This document shows, piece after piece, positions 5,310-12,896 of a stretch of 19,000 nucleotides of DNA. Source of the stretch: an uncultured Chloracidobacterium sp. (GTDB taxonomy: Bacteria > Acidobacteriota > Blastocatellia > Pyrinomonadales > Pyrinomonadaceae). The DNA lies in contig CALDGX010000018.1 of the NCBI GenBank assembly GCA_937941715.1, positions 1 through 19,000 on the forward strand, written 5' to 3'. Position 1 is the stretch's first letter. Every line of letters begins with the position of its first letter. The translations under genes were made by a program, and so were the position numbers. The notes under the pieces are model-generated. The model worked only from the letters and a program-made list of their open reading frames with translations. It was not told the origin of the DNA and did no database searches.

Positions 5310-6182
5310 CTACTTTCCTAGATAGAAAGATCGAGTTTCGACGATTTTTAATTGCTTCCAGAACGTATCAGTGTCCGTTTCAATAATTAACTGCTTCAGT
5401 GCCGCGACGAGTGCCGGAGATACACCTTGAGGAACTAGGGGCAAGAGTTGTTGTAGTTGCTGAACTCGTTCTTTTAAGCCGTCACGACCGACCCAGTTAA
5501 ACTTCGCTATGTCATTTATCTTTCGCCCAACGTCAAAGAGCCATTGTTGCTTTGGATCGCCCGCAAGGTCCACATGGATACTATCAAGCACTGCGGAAGT
5601 CGCTTTTCGACCCTCATCAAATGAGAGTTCCTTCGCGTTCCTGAGTTGACTTCGTTGAACGTCGAACCCTGACGGCAAGTGTTCTATTAGCTTGTCTAAC
5701 GAATCGGAAACAACATCCAATTCAAACCAGTTCAATGTTTCGGGAAGATAATTGTATGTGATTATTCCGTATACCCAAATCGGATTACCGCTGAGCGTCG
5801 TGGGTACAAAGGTAGATTTTCGTGCGGCTTCTAGTGAGGCGGGAATTAGTAACGGATGGCCTGATAACGCCTTCGCTTCGCCGACACATCCTCTCGTGTC
5901 AATAAGAATTGAAATTTCGACCGATCCATGCGCCTTTACTGCTTTGGCTGCTGCTGGAAACTGCGGTTTGACGAGATCGACAGCCTTTCCATTGATCACG
6001 CCAAGTGAAACGATTCTGTTACTTTTCGGTTTGACTAGTTTTGCGACCGATCCGCAATCGACTTTCGCCTCGGTCTGACCGAACAACGGCAGCGACGCGC
6101 ACAGCATGATCGATAGCACGGTGATTAATCGCAATGAGCTAATTGATATCATCGATAATGTGTTAGACAAAATCTGCGACAC
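5310..6182 (-). CDS. TonB C-terminal-domain protein with signal peptide and helical extension
   Basis: 290 residues from GTG 6182 (GGGA 7 bp upstream), or 280 from ATG 6152; the second start gives a tidier signal peptide, MISISSLRLITVLSIMLCAS, with cleavage near FGQ. After the Cys in KVDCGSV, the stretch from about 55 to 148 (VINGKAVDLVKPQFPAAAKA, HGSVEISILIDTRGCVGEAK, LEAARKSTFVPTTLSGNPI, YGIITYNYLP) is a TonB_C-type domain. Residues 150-290 are a mostly helical extension I do not recognise. There is no proline-rich spanner and the N-terminus looks cleavable, so it is unlikely to be a classical energy transducer; a periplasmic protein using the TonB fold is more likely. The gene is more AT-rich than the core genes and lies in the accessory patch. 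Confidence 0.75.
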   Translation of the reverse strand: MSQILSNTLSMISISSLRLITVLSIMLCASLPLFGQTEAKVDCGSVAKLVKPKSNRIVSLGVINGKAVDLVKPQFPAAAKAVKAHGSVEISILIDTRGCVGEAKALSGHPLLIPASLEAARKSTFVPTTLSGNPIWVYGIITYNYLPETLNWFELDVVSDSLDKLIEHLPSGFDVQRSQLRNAKELSFDEGRKATSAVLDSIHVDLAGDPKQQWLFDVGRKINDIAKFNWVGRDGLKERVQQLQQLLPLVPQGVSPALVAALKQLIIETDTDTFWKQLKIVETRSFYLGK

Positions 6183-6212
6183 TTTGTTCCCGGATATTTC
6201 CAGCGTGGCAGA

Positions 6213-6464
6213 CTACTTCTCCAAAAACTTAGCAATTCCCTTCTGACAGTCGTCGGTCATGCGGGCGGTGGCGCCCGCGGTGACGCCTTTTTCGATGGCG
6301 GTTTTATCAATTGCCACGCACTTTAGTGCGTGGTCAGCCTGCAATATGATCTCCGGCTTTAGCCGAACCAATTGGGCTAAAGCCCAGATCAAGAGAAACC
6401 CTGAACCTCCAGCTAAAGCTGGAGGCAATTGATAAGCAAACCAAGAAGCTTGCGCACGAGACAT
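6213..6464 (-). pseudogene. Composite ORF: repeat-derived peptide fused to a displaced echA 3' end
   Basis: An open frame of 83 codons begins with an ATG that overlaps the stop of the enoyl-CoA hydratase gene (TAATG at 6462-6466). It encodes 10 unassigned residues, then about 43 residues that are simply the translation of the palindromic repeat (QLPPALAGGSGFLLIWALAQ and onward), then AIEKGVTAGATARMTDDCQK-GIAKFLEK, which matches the last 28 residues of the hydratase at 21 positions. The tail part spans 6213-6299. It may be translated because of the overlap, but the make-up argues for debris rather than a working protein. The tail is GC-rich, unlike the AT-richer tail now attached to the hydratase. 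Confidence 0.8.
6304..6435. repeat. 132-bp multi-hairpin repeat with perfect 12-bp terminal inverted repeats
   Basis: The ends are TTATCAATTGCC (6304-6315) and GGCAATTGATAA (6424-6435), exact inverse copies. Inside are four hairpins built on the same TTTAGC/GCTAAA idea: CCACGCAC-TTTA-GTGCGTGG (6314-6333), CGGCT-TT-AGCCG (6354-6365), GGGCT-AA-AGCCC (6374-6385) and CCTCCAGCT-AA-AGCTGGAGG (6406-6425). No stop codon interrupts it in the minus-strand frame that runs through. It looks like a non-autonomous mobile repeat (REP/MITE type). No clear target-site duplication was seen. Confidence 0.8.
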
Positions 6465-7219
6465 TATTTCTCCAAAAACTTCGCGATCCCTTTCTGACAG
6501 TCCTCAGTCATCCGAGCTTCGGCATTAGTCACCACACCTCTTTCAACTGCTTGAGAAAACTCCAAACCATCGATCTCATAAAGCAGCTTCTTTGTCATAG
6601 CAACGGCGGATGAACTGACATCGTTATAAACGGAGGCGTATCGAAGAGCGGCGATCTCGAAGGCTTCATCGTCGAAAACGGCGTTGACGAGGCCCGCGGC
6701 GTTTGCTTCGTCGGCGGAGAACTCGAAGCCGCGGGTTAAAAGCTCGAAGCTCTGCTTTTCGCCGATATTTCTTCTGAGGATCGCAGCGACCATCGCGGGA
6801 ACAAACCCGATCTTCACCTCGGGATACCCAAATCTTGCCGACCTCGCCGCCACGACCAGATCGCAAGCGGTCGCCAGCCCGCATCCGCCCGCAAGTGCCC
6901 GCCCGTGAACCGCCGCGACAACAGGCACGCGAACCTTGCGAATAAGCTCGAACAACTCAGCCAGGCTCCGAGCGTCTTCGACATTCTCTTCGTAAGACGC
7001 CGTCGCGATCTTCTGCAATGCACTTAGATCAGCCCCCGAACAAAAATCCTTCCCCGCCCCACAAATCACAACGGCGCGCAAAGATTCATCGGCATCAGCC
7101 GCTCGCAAAGCGTCTTTGAGCTCAGCAATAAGCTCGTCATTGAGAGCGTTGCGCTTGTCAGGACGGTTTAAGGTCAGTGTGCGGATCGCATTTTCGGTTG
7201 CGGATAGTATTATCGACAT
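6464..7219 (-). CDS. Enoyl-CoA hydratase/isomerase family protein (crotonase fold)
   Basis: 251 residues, normal for the family. NRPDKRNALND, GAGKDFCSGADLSAL (oxyanion-hole region), VHGRALAGGCGLATACDLVV and FGYPEVKIGFVPAMVAAILRR are diagnostic. Of the two glutamates used by classical hydratases, the first is Gly here (GGCGLATACD) and the second is kept (YPEV), a pattern found in many 2-enoyl-CoA or methylglutaconyl-CoA-type hydratases and in isomerases, so the exact reaction is open. With AtuA and the carboxylase it fits leucine or isoprenoid acyl-CoA breakdown. The 3' part (about 6464-6620) is AT-richer than the rest, and a GC-rich second copy of the end lies downstream at 6213-6299. The gene faces atuA across the accessory patch. 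Confidence 0.9.
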   Translation of the reverse strand: MSIILSATENAIRTLTLNRPDKRNALNDELIAELKDALRAADADESLRAVVICGAGKDFCSGADLSALQKIATASYEENVEDARSLAELFELIRKVRVPVVAAVHGRALAGGCGLATACDLVVAARSARFGYPEVKIGFVPAMVAAILRRNIGEKQSFELLTRGFEFSADEANAAGLVNAVFDDEAFEIAALRYASVYNDVSSSAVAMTKKLLYEIDGLEFSQAVERGVVTNAEARMTEDCQKGIAKFLEK

Positions 7220-7398
7220 AAATATTTAATGTTTGGCCGACGATCCCAGATCGGAAACCTATGTGCCAATTATTGTAACTTAACTATCAAGTTTTGCCCC
7301 TTTTTTCGAACCTTATCACACAGATCACGTTCGACGTACCGCGGCCGCAATTGATCACATCCAATAAACATCGAAGCAAAACAATCTATGGGGCCAAA

Positions 7399-7414
7399 CG
7401 GCACGTGATTTGCG
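7399..7414 (+). promoter_or_regulatory. Sigma-54 (-24/-12) type promoter for the pilin gene
   Basis: GGCAC-GTGAT-TTGC at 7400-7413 matches the -24/-12 consensus (GGCAC N5 TTGC) with correct spacing. The start point would lie near 7425, giving a leader of about 64 nt to the pilin ATG. Type IV pilin genes are classically driven by sigma-54 with PilR. The rest of the 7220-7488 gap holds no gene I can support. Confidence 0.6.
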
Positions 7415-7488
7415 GTATCGATCACGAGTTACCCGTGCGCGGCCGATACCGGCCGACGTGCGAACATTTCAGTTCAGGAGTATATTTA

Positions 7489-7995
7489 ATGACCTATCGA
7501 ACCGCCGAGAAGGGATTCTCACTAATTGAGCTGTTGATCGTTGTAGTGATCATCGGCATTATTGCCGCCATCGCAATTCCAAACCTGCTTGCGTCTCGCA
7601 GGTCAGCCAACGAAGCATCTGCTATATCTTCGCTTCGTACAATCGGTAGCGCCAACATCGCATTTATGGGGACTAGCGGGCGATATGCCAACGATATGTG
7701 GGAATTGGGCGCCGTCGGCCTGATCGACAAGACCCTTTCAACAGATACCGGCGGCGGCGTTATTAGAAAGGCTGGTTATAGCTACTGGAACTTCCGTGTG
7801 CCGGCAACATCGACTACACCCGAGGAATACGAACTGTGGGTATTTCCATCACAATTGACGGGCATCACCGCGACCGGCGTAAATAGTTACTACACTAATG
7901 AGACCGGCGTGATCTATGTTCTCACCGGAACAAGCCCGACCGGCATCACGCCGACAAACCGCGTTCCCAGTAACGGAACCCCATTAGACAGATAG
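7489..7995 (+). CDS. Type IV pilin / pseudopilin (PilA-like)
   Basis: 168 residues from ATG 7489, chosen because AGGAG (7476-7480) sits 8 bp upstream and because it gives a short leader, MTYRTAEKG. The prepilin peptidase site is G|FSLIE with Glu at +5, followed by the hydrophobic assembly helix LLIVVVIIGIIAAIAIPNLL and the basic-polar ASRRSANEASAISSLRTI. The globular part (WELGAVGLIDKTLSTDTGG, YSYWNFRV, YELWVFPSQL, GVIYVLTG) resembles Acidobacteriota pilins of the 'prepilin-type N-terminal cleavage/methylation' group. It lacks the C-terminal disulfide pair of Pseudomonas PilA. It would be processed by PilD and assembled into pili or a type II-like pseudopilus. The gene stands alone and ends 12 bp from the convergent peptidase gene. 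Confidence 0.92.
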   Translation: MTYRTAEKGFSLIELLIVVVIIGIIAAIAIPNLLASRRSANEASAISSLRTIGSANIAFMGTSGRYANDMWELGAVGLIDKTLSTDTGGGVIRKAGYSYWNFRVPATSTTPEEYELWVFPSQLTGITATGVNSYYTNETGVIYVLTGTSPTGITPTNRVPSNGTPLDR

Positions 7996-8007
7996 ACTTG
8001 ATTACTA

Positions 8008-10251
8008 CTAAAACAGTCTCGCCGCCCGGTCGATCTCGGCAGCAAAACGGTCGATCGTCGCGGCGACGATGTTGATCTGCTCCCGCGCTTCTTTCCAGTC
8101 ACGCTGCTCGATCGCTTCGCGAACGCCGGGCAGCGTCTTTACGCCGTAACCGGTATAGAATCCCGGTGCATAGATCTGATGCCGGAACCAGTCCCGCCGC
8201 GGCAGGCCGTTGGCACTTGTAAGCGTTCGTTCCGTATTTATCAGTATCTCATCAAGCTGCTTTTGCGTGCCCGACGGGACCGTCTTTCCGGCCGAAGCCT
8301 TTTTGTATGCCTCGGCACTCGCCTGCAATCGCCTGAGGGCGTTTTGCAGCGGTGTGAAATCGATCTTCGGAACTTCCGGCTTCGGCTGCGGCATTACGAA
8401 CTTGTCCCTCGGGTCCTGCACGGCCTTGAGCATACCGCTTTCGATCATCTTATTCATCAACACCGTTTCTTCACGCATGGTGTCGGTCAGGCGTGTTACT
8501 TCGCCCACATATGTTCCAATAGTATCGGCGAAGTTAGTAAATTCGAACGGCAGTGTATCGGCATTTGCCAGCCGCAGCACCACCCGGCCGCAAACTTTCG
8601 ACAGCGTGACGCCATAGGCAAAGTCGGTGTCGCCAAACCGAAGATAGTGATCGATCGAGTCATAGATCGAGTGATACGATCCGCCGCCGCTCTCGCCGCC
8701 AAATCCCAGATTGAGCGATGCGATCCCCAAATGCTGGAGAAACGGCGTAAAGTCAGAGCCAGAGCCTAAGGCACCGATCCGCATATCGGGGCGTTCCGAG
8801 GCTTCTTTTCGTGCCGCCGCCCCGCCTGAGACCATCTGCTGTGCCCTCGCACGCTCCCAGACCGACATATTCATTTGCGGGTCGCGCACGTCACGAGCGA
8901 CGTCATTAATGAACCTCTCAAGCGTGTGCGAACCACCCATCCCGAGAAAGCCGCGGCCGTTCGAGTCGGTGTTGATGTAAACGGCAGCCTTTTTGCTCAG
9001 TTCGGCAGCATGGGTCTCGACCCACTCGGTCGAACCCATCAGGCCCTGTTCCTCGGCGTCCCAGGCCGCATAGACGATCGTACGCTTTGGCCGCCAGCCG
9101 GACTTGGCAAGCTCGCCGATGGCTCTCGCCTCTTCCATTTCGGCCACGAGGCCGCTGATCGGGTCCTCGGCGCCGTTGACCCACGCGTCGTGGTGGTTTC
9201 CTCGAATGATCCACTGATCTGGGAAAACCGAGCCGGGCATTTTTGCGATCACGTTATTGATCGTCTTGATATCCCAATTGAATTCAAGTTTGATCCGAAC
9301 CGTCGGCGTTTTACCGCCAAAGTGATAAGTGAACGGCAGAGCGCCGCGCCATGATTCCGGCACGACATCGCCGTCGAGATTTTTAAGGAGCGGTGCCGCG
9401 TCAGCGTAGGAAATCGGCAAGACCGGTATCCTGGTCAGCGTTTCGGCATCCTTGAGGGCGATGCGTTTTGCATCCTTTGTCGCACCGATCCCCTTGGTCA
9501 GCGGATCGCCCGGATAAAGCGGCATATCCATTACCGAGCCACGCTGCACGCCGTTTTCATTTCTGAACGCACCCTTTGGATACACGTCGCCGACATAATA
9601 TCCGTCATTCTTCGGGTCTGAATAGATGATACAGCCGATCGCCCCGCGCTCAGCGGCGACCTTCGGCTTGATCCCGCGCCATGCGCCACCGTAGCGCGAG
9701 ATGACTATCTTGCCTTTGACACTGATACCGCGGCGGTCAAGTTCGTCATAGTCGGCAGGGGTGCCGTAATTTACGTAGACGAGCGGTCCGGTGACGTCAC
9801 CGTCGATCGAATAAGCGTTGTAGGACGGAAGCTGTTCGTCCTGCTGGCCGGATGTCGAATCTTCCTTTAATGAGGGTTCGTTGAGTTTAAGGGTAAATTT
9901 CTCAGGCGCGGTCATCTCGACCAGCCTGGTCTTCGGCGTTGGGAAAAGCACGTCAAAAGACTCGATCTTAGTTTCAAAGCCCCACGAACGAAACTGCTCG
10001 GCCATAAATTCGGCATTCGCCCTTCCGGCCGCCGAACCGGTGTAGTGCGGACGGGCGGCAAGCCGTTTCATCCACGCTCGCAAATTATCGGCCTTCAGAG
10101 ATGTGTCAAAGCGAGCCTCGAGTTCGCGCTGACCCCTTGATCCGGCGGCCGTAAATCCCAACAACACAGCGTCGCCTGGTGACATTGATTGCGCCGCCAC
10201 CGAAGCGGCCAAAACAAACACCGCCGCCATTCTTACAAAATTGGTTTTCAT
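8008..10251 (-). CDS. Secreted M28 family metallopeptidase, PSMA / glutamate carboxypeptidase II-like
   Basis: 747 residues; Sec signal peptide (MKTNFVRMAAVFVLAASVAA) and a strong AAGGGGAA ribosome site 6 bp before the ATG. Domain order is that of glutamate carboxypeptidase II and transferrin receptor: an N-terminal part, a protease-associated insert (about 145-310, with GKIVISRYGGAWRGIKPKVA and the MDMPLYPGDPLTKG loop), the zinc peptidase (about 330-560) and a helical dimerisation domain (about 600-745). Predicted zinc ligands line up with PSMA: H353 (GNHHDAW), D363, E401 with E400 as general base (AEEQG), D429 (NTDSN) and H527 (SYHSIYD). The catalytic set is complete, so it should be an active di-zinc exopeptidase in the periplasm or outside, probably scavenging peptides. 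A separate promoter in 10252-10310 is likely. Confidence 0.95.
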   Translation of the reverse strand: MKTNFVRMAAVFVLAASVAAQSMSPGDAVLLGFTAAGSRGQRELEARFDTSLKADNLRAWMKRLAARPHYTGSAAGRANAEFMAEQFRSWGFETKIESFDVLFPTPKTRLVEMTAPEKFTLKLNEPSLKEDSTSGQQDEQLPSYNAYSIDGDVTGPLVYVNYGTPADYDELDRRGISVKGKIVISRYGGAWRGIKPKVAAERGAIGCIIYSDPKNDGYYVGDVYPKGAFRNENGVQRGSVMDMPLYPGDPLTKGIGATKDAKRIALKDAETLTRIPVLPISYADAAPLLKNLDGDVVPESWRGALPFTYHFGGKTPTVRIKLEFNWDIKTINNVIAKMPGSVFPDQWIIRGNHHDAWVNGAEDPISGLVAEMEEARAIGELAKSGWRPKRTIVYAAWDAEEQGLMGSTEWVETHAAELSKKAAVYINTDSNGRGFLGMGGSHTLERFINDVARDVRDPQMNMSVWERARAQQMVSGGAAARKEASERPDMRIGALGSGSDFTPFLQHLGIASLNLGFGGESGGGSYHSIYDSIDHYLRFGDTDFAYGVTLSKVCGRVVLRLANADTLPFEFTNFADTIGTYVGEVTRLTDTMREETVLMNKMIESGMLKAVQDPRDKFVMPQPKPEVPKIDFTPLQNALRRLQASAEAYKKASAGKTVPSGTQKQLDEILINTERTLTSANGLPRRDWFRHQIYAPGFYTGYGVKTLPGVREAIEQRDWKEAREQINIVAATIDRFAAEIDRAARLF

Positions 10252-10312
10252 CTTGTTCCCCTTTGATCCAGACCGAGTTGAAAGTGACCTTATTCTAATT
10301 CAACTCTCGCGC

Positions 10313-10339
10313 AAAAACGAGCCGGACACAGCCGGCTCG
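10313..10339 (-). terminator. Rho-independent terminator after the AtuA C-terminal domain gene
   Basis: CGAGCCGG (10318-10325) and CCGGCTCG (10332-10339) form a perfect 8-bp stem with a 6-nt loop. On the minus strand the stem is followed by five Ts. It lies 63 bp downstream of the stop at 10403 and upstream of the peptidase gene, isolating the two minus-strand genes. Confidence 0.8.
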
Positions 10340-10402
10340 AAACAAATGGTCAGCAGATCTCTCGGTAGATGGAGCGGATCATCCGGCATCCGATCACAGT
10401 GA

Positions 10403-10744
10403 TCAGATACCGAGTTTGTCAGCCTCGTCAGGGGAAACGTCGACCCACATTCGCAACAACGCCGTGGAGAATGTCTTACCCTGAGCGTCGGTCATCAGGC
10501 TGCGCGTGCCGCCGCCGCCGAGGCTCTCGTGCAAAAGAAAGTTCAAGGCGGAAAGATTGGGCAGCTCAAATCTCTCGACCGCACCCTTTACCATCGGGCC
10601 GAAATGTTCCTTGACACGTTCGGCGGTCACCTCGCGGACCAGGATCGGGTAAATTTCGGGACTCAGAGCTATAAGTCCCACGTTTGCCGTATCACCCTTA
10701 TCGCCCGACCGGGCATGCGCTAATTCTAATAATGAAACTTTCAT
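10403..10744 (-). CDS. Stand-alone AtuA C-terminal (ferredoxin-like) domain protein
   Basis: 113 residues from ATG 10744; a TTG at 10765 would extend it by 7, but MKVSLLELAHARSGDKGDTA is the usual beginning. LAHARSGDKGDTANVGLIAL, PILVREVTAERVKEHF and the Gly-rich SLGGGGTRSLMTDAQGK with FSTALLRMWVDV are the hallmarks of the domain that follows DUF1446 in full-length AtuA (about 590 residues). Here the DUF1446 part is a separate gene 6 kb away on the other strand, so the two presumably assemble. The function is inferred from the fused homologues. Two small hairpins precede the start, and a terminator follows. Confidence 0.88.
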   Translation of the reverse strand: MKVSLLELAHARSGDKGDTANVGLIALSPEIYPILVREVTAERVKEHFGPMVKGAVERFELPNLSALNFLLHESLGGGGTRSLMTDAQGKTFSTALLRMWVDVSPDEADKLGI

Positions 10745-10759
10745 CGTATTTGGCCGGTC

Positions 10760-10816
10760 GGGCAACGGTGCCCGCAGATATTTTTGATCACCCGTATATT
10801 AGAATTGTCTACGGGT
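10760..10816 (-). promoter_or_regulatory. Two inverted repeats upstream of the AtuA C-terminal domain gene
   Basis: GGGCA-ACGG-TGCCC (10760-10773) and ACCCGTA / TACGGGT with a 13-bp spacer (10790-10796, 10810-10816) lie 16-72 bp before the ATG. Neither has a T-run. They may be an operator or leader structure. The remainder, 10817-11024, shows nothing I can support. Confidence 0.25.
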
Positions 10817-11024
10817 CCTAAATCAAGTCAACCGCCGCAAATAATACGTATTTCAAAGGTCACAGTTATTCTTGGCCATACTCGCTGTCGCTTCGAACGT
10901 AAATGCCCGATCAAGGAAAATACCGTTGTTTGAACAAATTTGTCCGGGCCGCATGCCAATAATCTGATCTCTCCGGGTCCGACGTCGAGGTCCGGGCAGA
11001 TGACGTAAAGCCCAGGTCATAAGT

Positions 11025-12896
11025 CTATTTGAGTTTTGATAAGGCAGCGGCCGCCTGTTTTCGATATGCCGTGATCGCGGTCGAGCGGTTTGTCTCGGTC
11101 GCGGACAGAAAATCCTGAAAGTTACGCCGGGCCTCAGCATTGTTGCCAAGCTCCGCATATAGAAGCCCGAGCCGAAAATATACGGCCTTTGAGTCGCCAA
11201 GCATTTCGCGGCCCGCCTGTTCGCGGGCACCAACTAGTTCGTTCAGGGCCTCCTGTTTTCTGCCCTGCATATAAAGCACGACCGCGAGTTTTTCGGTCAA
11301 GGTTGCCGAGTAGATCGGCAGCACTCGTCGGCCTTCACGAAACGTCGATTCCGCTGCGGCGGCGTTGCCGGCCTTATCGTACGCGAGGCCGAGCGTTTCA
11401 TAACCCTGAAACAATGTGAAGGCATTTATATCCTCCAGCGGGGTTCTGGTTACGATCCCGGCATCGCGGATCGCCTCGTCATACCTACCGGCGGCGACAT
11501 AACCGCGAGCACGTCCCATCAGGGCGATCGGCGTCGGTTCGATGCTGATCGAACGGTCATACGCGTCTATTGACTCCGCCGCCACTCCGCTCGCAGCAAG
11601 TGCCGCCCCGAGTTGACTCCAGTTGAACGCGGACCTTTCGTCGACAGTGACCGCATTTTTCCAAAGGCTGAGTTCGTCGCCCCACGTCCGGCTATATGCG
11701 ACCGTCCTAAGTCCCAGAGCGACGGCGGCGATCGAAAAGACAATGACGAGGGCCGCCGTTGACCGATCGCCCAGCGAGCGCCGTAAAACCTGATCGACGA
11801 ATATCGTGATAGCAGCGGAAACGCCCAATAACGGCAAATAGAGATATCTATCGTGTACGATCTGTTCGGGAATAAACGCTCCGATATTTAGTGCCGGGAG
11901 CAACGGGAGTACAAAAAGGCCGATCAACAACGGCCAGTACGACGCCTTTCGCCACACATAGATCAAAAAGGCCACAACCCCAAGGACGACTGCAAGCGGC
12001 AATATGAAATTCCCAAATCCGATATCGTTGACCGCCCGCAGAGGGTAATTTGTAGCCAAGGTGACGGGTAATATAGCCTGTTTGAAATAAAAAGCCAGTA
12101 CCGCGGGGATAGATAGCACGGTCTGCGAAAGATCAGCGGCATTCTCGGCGGGCCGCGAGACCGCCCCGAGGATGTACCAGCGTGCCGCAAAATATACCGC
12201 TCCTATCACTGCAGCGGCGGCAAAAAGCCCCCGAAATGACGCAGCCCCAGGGTTCTCCGCACGGCGATAACGCCAAAGCAGGAAATACATCGGGAGGCAT
12301 AGCAACGCGACCTCCTTGGATCCGAGGGCAAAGGCGAAAAGTACGAGCGAGGCAGCAATATTGCCGTAACTCGGCTTTGCTCCGCCGCAAAATGCTCGAT
12401 CCGCGAATATCAAAGAACCCAGTATACCGACACCGAACAGAAGATCGGGCGAACCGGCGATCCAGGCTACCGATTCGGTATGAACCGGATGAACCGCGAA
12501 GATCACCGACGCAAGGCAGGCGTTCACCGTCCCAAGCCCGATCCGCCGAAGGAAAACAAAGCCAAGCAGGCAAACGCCCACGTGCAGTACGAGATTAACG
12601 AAATGCCAGCCAAGCGGCGATGTGCCGAAAGCCGTGAAACATAAGATATTCAGCGCGGTAAACGTCGGGCGCCAATAATTGCTGGCGGCAATCGAACCAT
12701 CGCCCTTAAATGCCCATACATCCGACGTGAGAGCCTTAAGGTATAGACCGGAATTCTGGATCAGCGGATTTTCAAGGATCTGGCGACTATCGTCGTAAAC
12801 AAAATTGCCATTGAGCGAAAAAGCGAAAACCGATATCGCGGCGACGGCAATAATCAAGAGGAATTTGAACTCGGTCTTAAGGTTAAGATCTTCCAT
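11025..12896 (-). CDS. TMTC-like membrane glycosyltransferase with C-terminal TPR repeats
   Basis: 623 residues from ATG 12896. The N-terminal 400 residues hold about ten membrane segments with motifs of the GT-C / TMTC O-mannosyltransferase-like family: LNGNFVYDDSRQIL (Asp-Asp pair in the first outside loop), NYWRPTFTALN, HFVNLVLHVGVC and HPVHTESVAWIAGSPDLLFG. The last 220 residues are tetratricopeptide repeats (for example WSQLGAALAASGVAAESIDAY, LMGRARGYVAAGRYDEAI, YETLGLAYDKAGNAAAAEST, FRLGLLYAELGNNAEARRNF). Such proteins are thought to transfer sugars from lipid carriers to proteins outside the membrane; activity here is inferred. The start overlaps the end of the upstream crotonase gene by 14 bp, so they are one transcript. 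An in-frame start at 12938 would lie deeper in that gene and adds a non-family sequence. Confidence 0.85.
   Translation of the reverse strand: MEDLNLKTEFKFLLIIAVAAISVFAFSLNGNFVYDDSRQILENPLIQNSGLYLKALTSDVWAFKGDGSIAASNYWRPTFTALNILCFTAFGTSPLGWHFVNLVLHVGVCLLGFVFLRRIGLGTVNACLASVIFAVHPVHTESVAWIAGSPDLLFGVGILGSLIFADRAFCGGAKPSYGNIAASLVLFAFALGSKEVALLCLPMYFLLWRYRRAENPGAASFRGLFAAAAVIGAVYFAARWYILGAVSRPAENAADLSQTVLSIPAVLAFYFKQAILPVTLATNYPLRAVNDIGFGNFILPLAVVLGVVAFLIYVWRKASYWPLLIGLFVLPLLPALNIGAFIPEQIVHDRYLYLPLLGVSAAITIFVDQVLRRSLGDRSTAALVIVFSIAAVALGLRTVAYSRTWGDELSLWKNAVTVDERSAFNWSQLGAALAASGVAAESIDAYDRSISIEPTPIALMGRARGYVAAGRYDEAIRDAGIVTRTPLEDINAFTLFQGYETLGLAYDKAGNAAAAESTFREGRRVLPIYSATLTEKLAVVLYMQGRKQEALNELVGAREQAGREMLGDSKAVYFRLGLLYAELGNNAEARRNFQDFLSATETNRSTAITAYRKQAAAALSKLK

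Noticed and set aside
7294..7488. Upstream in-frame extension of the pilin
   Set aside because: The ribosome site and prepilin leader fit the ATG at 7489, and a sigma-54-like promoter lies within the supposed extension.
10853..11233. Minus-strand open frame of 126 codons
   Set aside because: It overlaps the end of the TMTC-like gene in another frame, has Arg/Pro-rich shadow-like composition and no recognisable motif or ribosome site.
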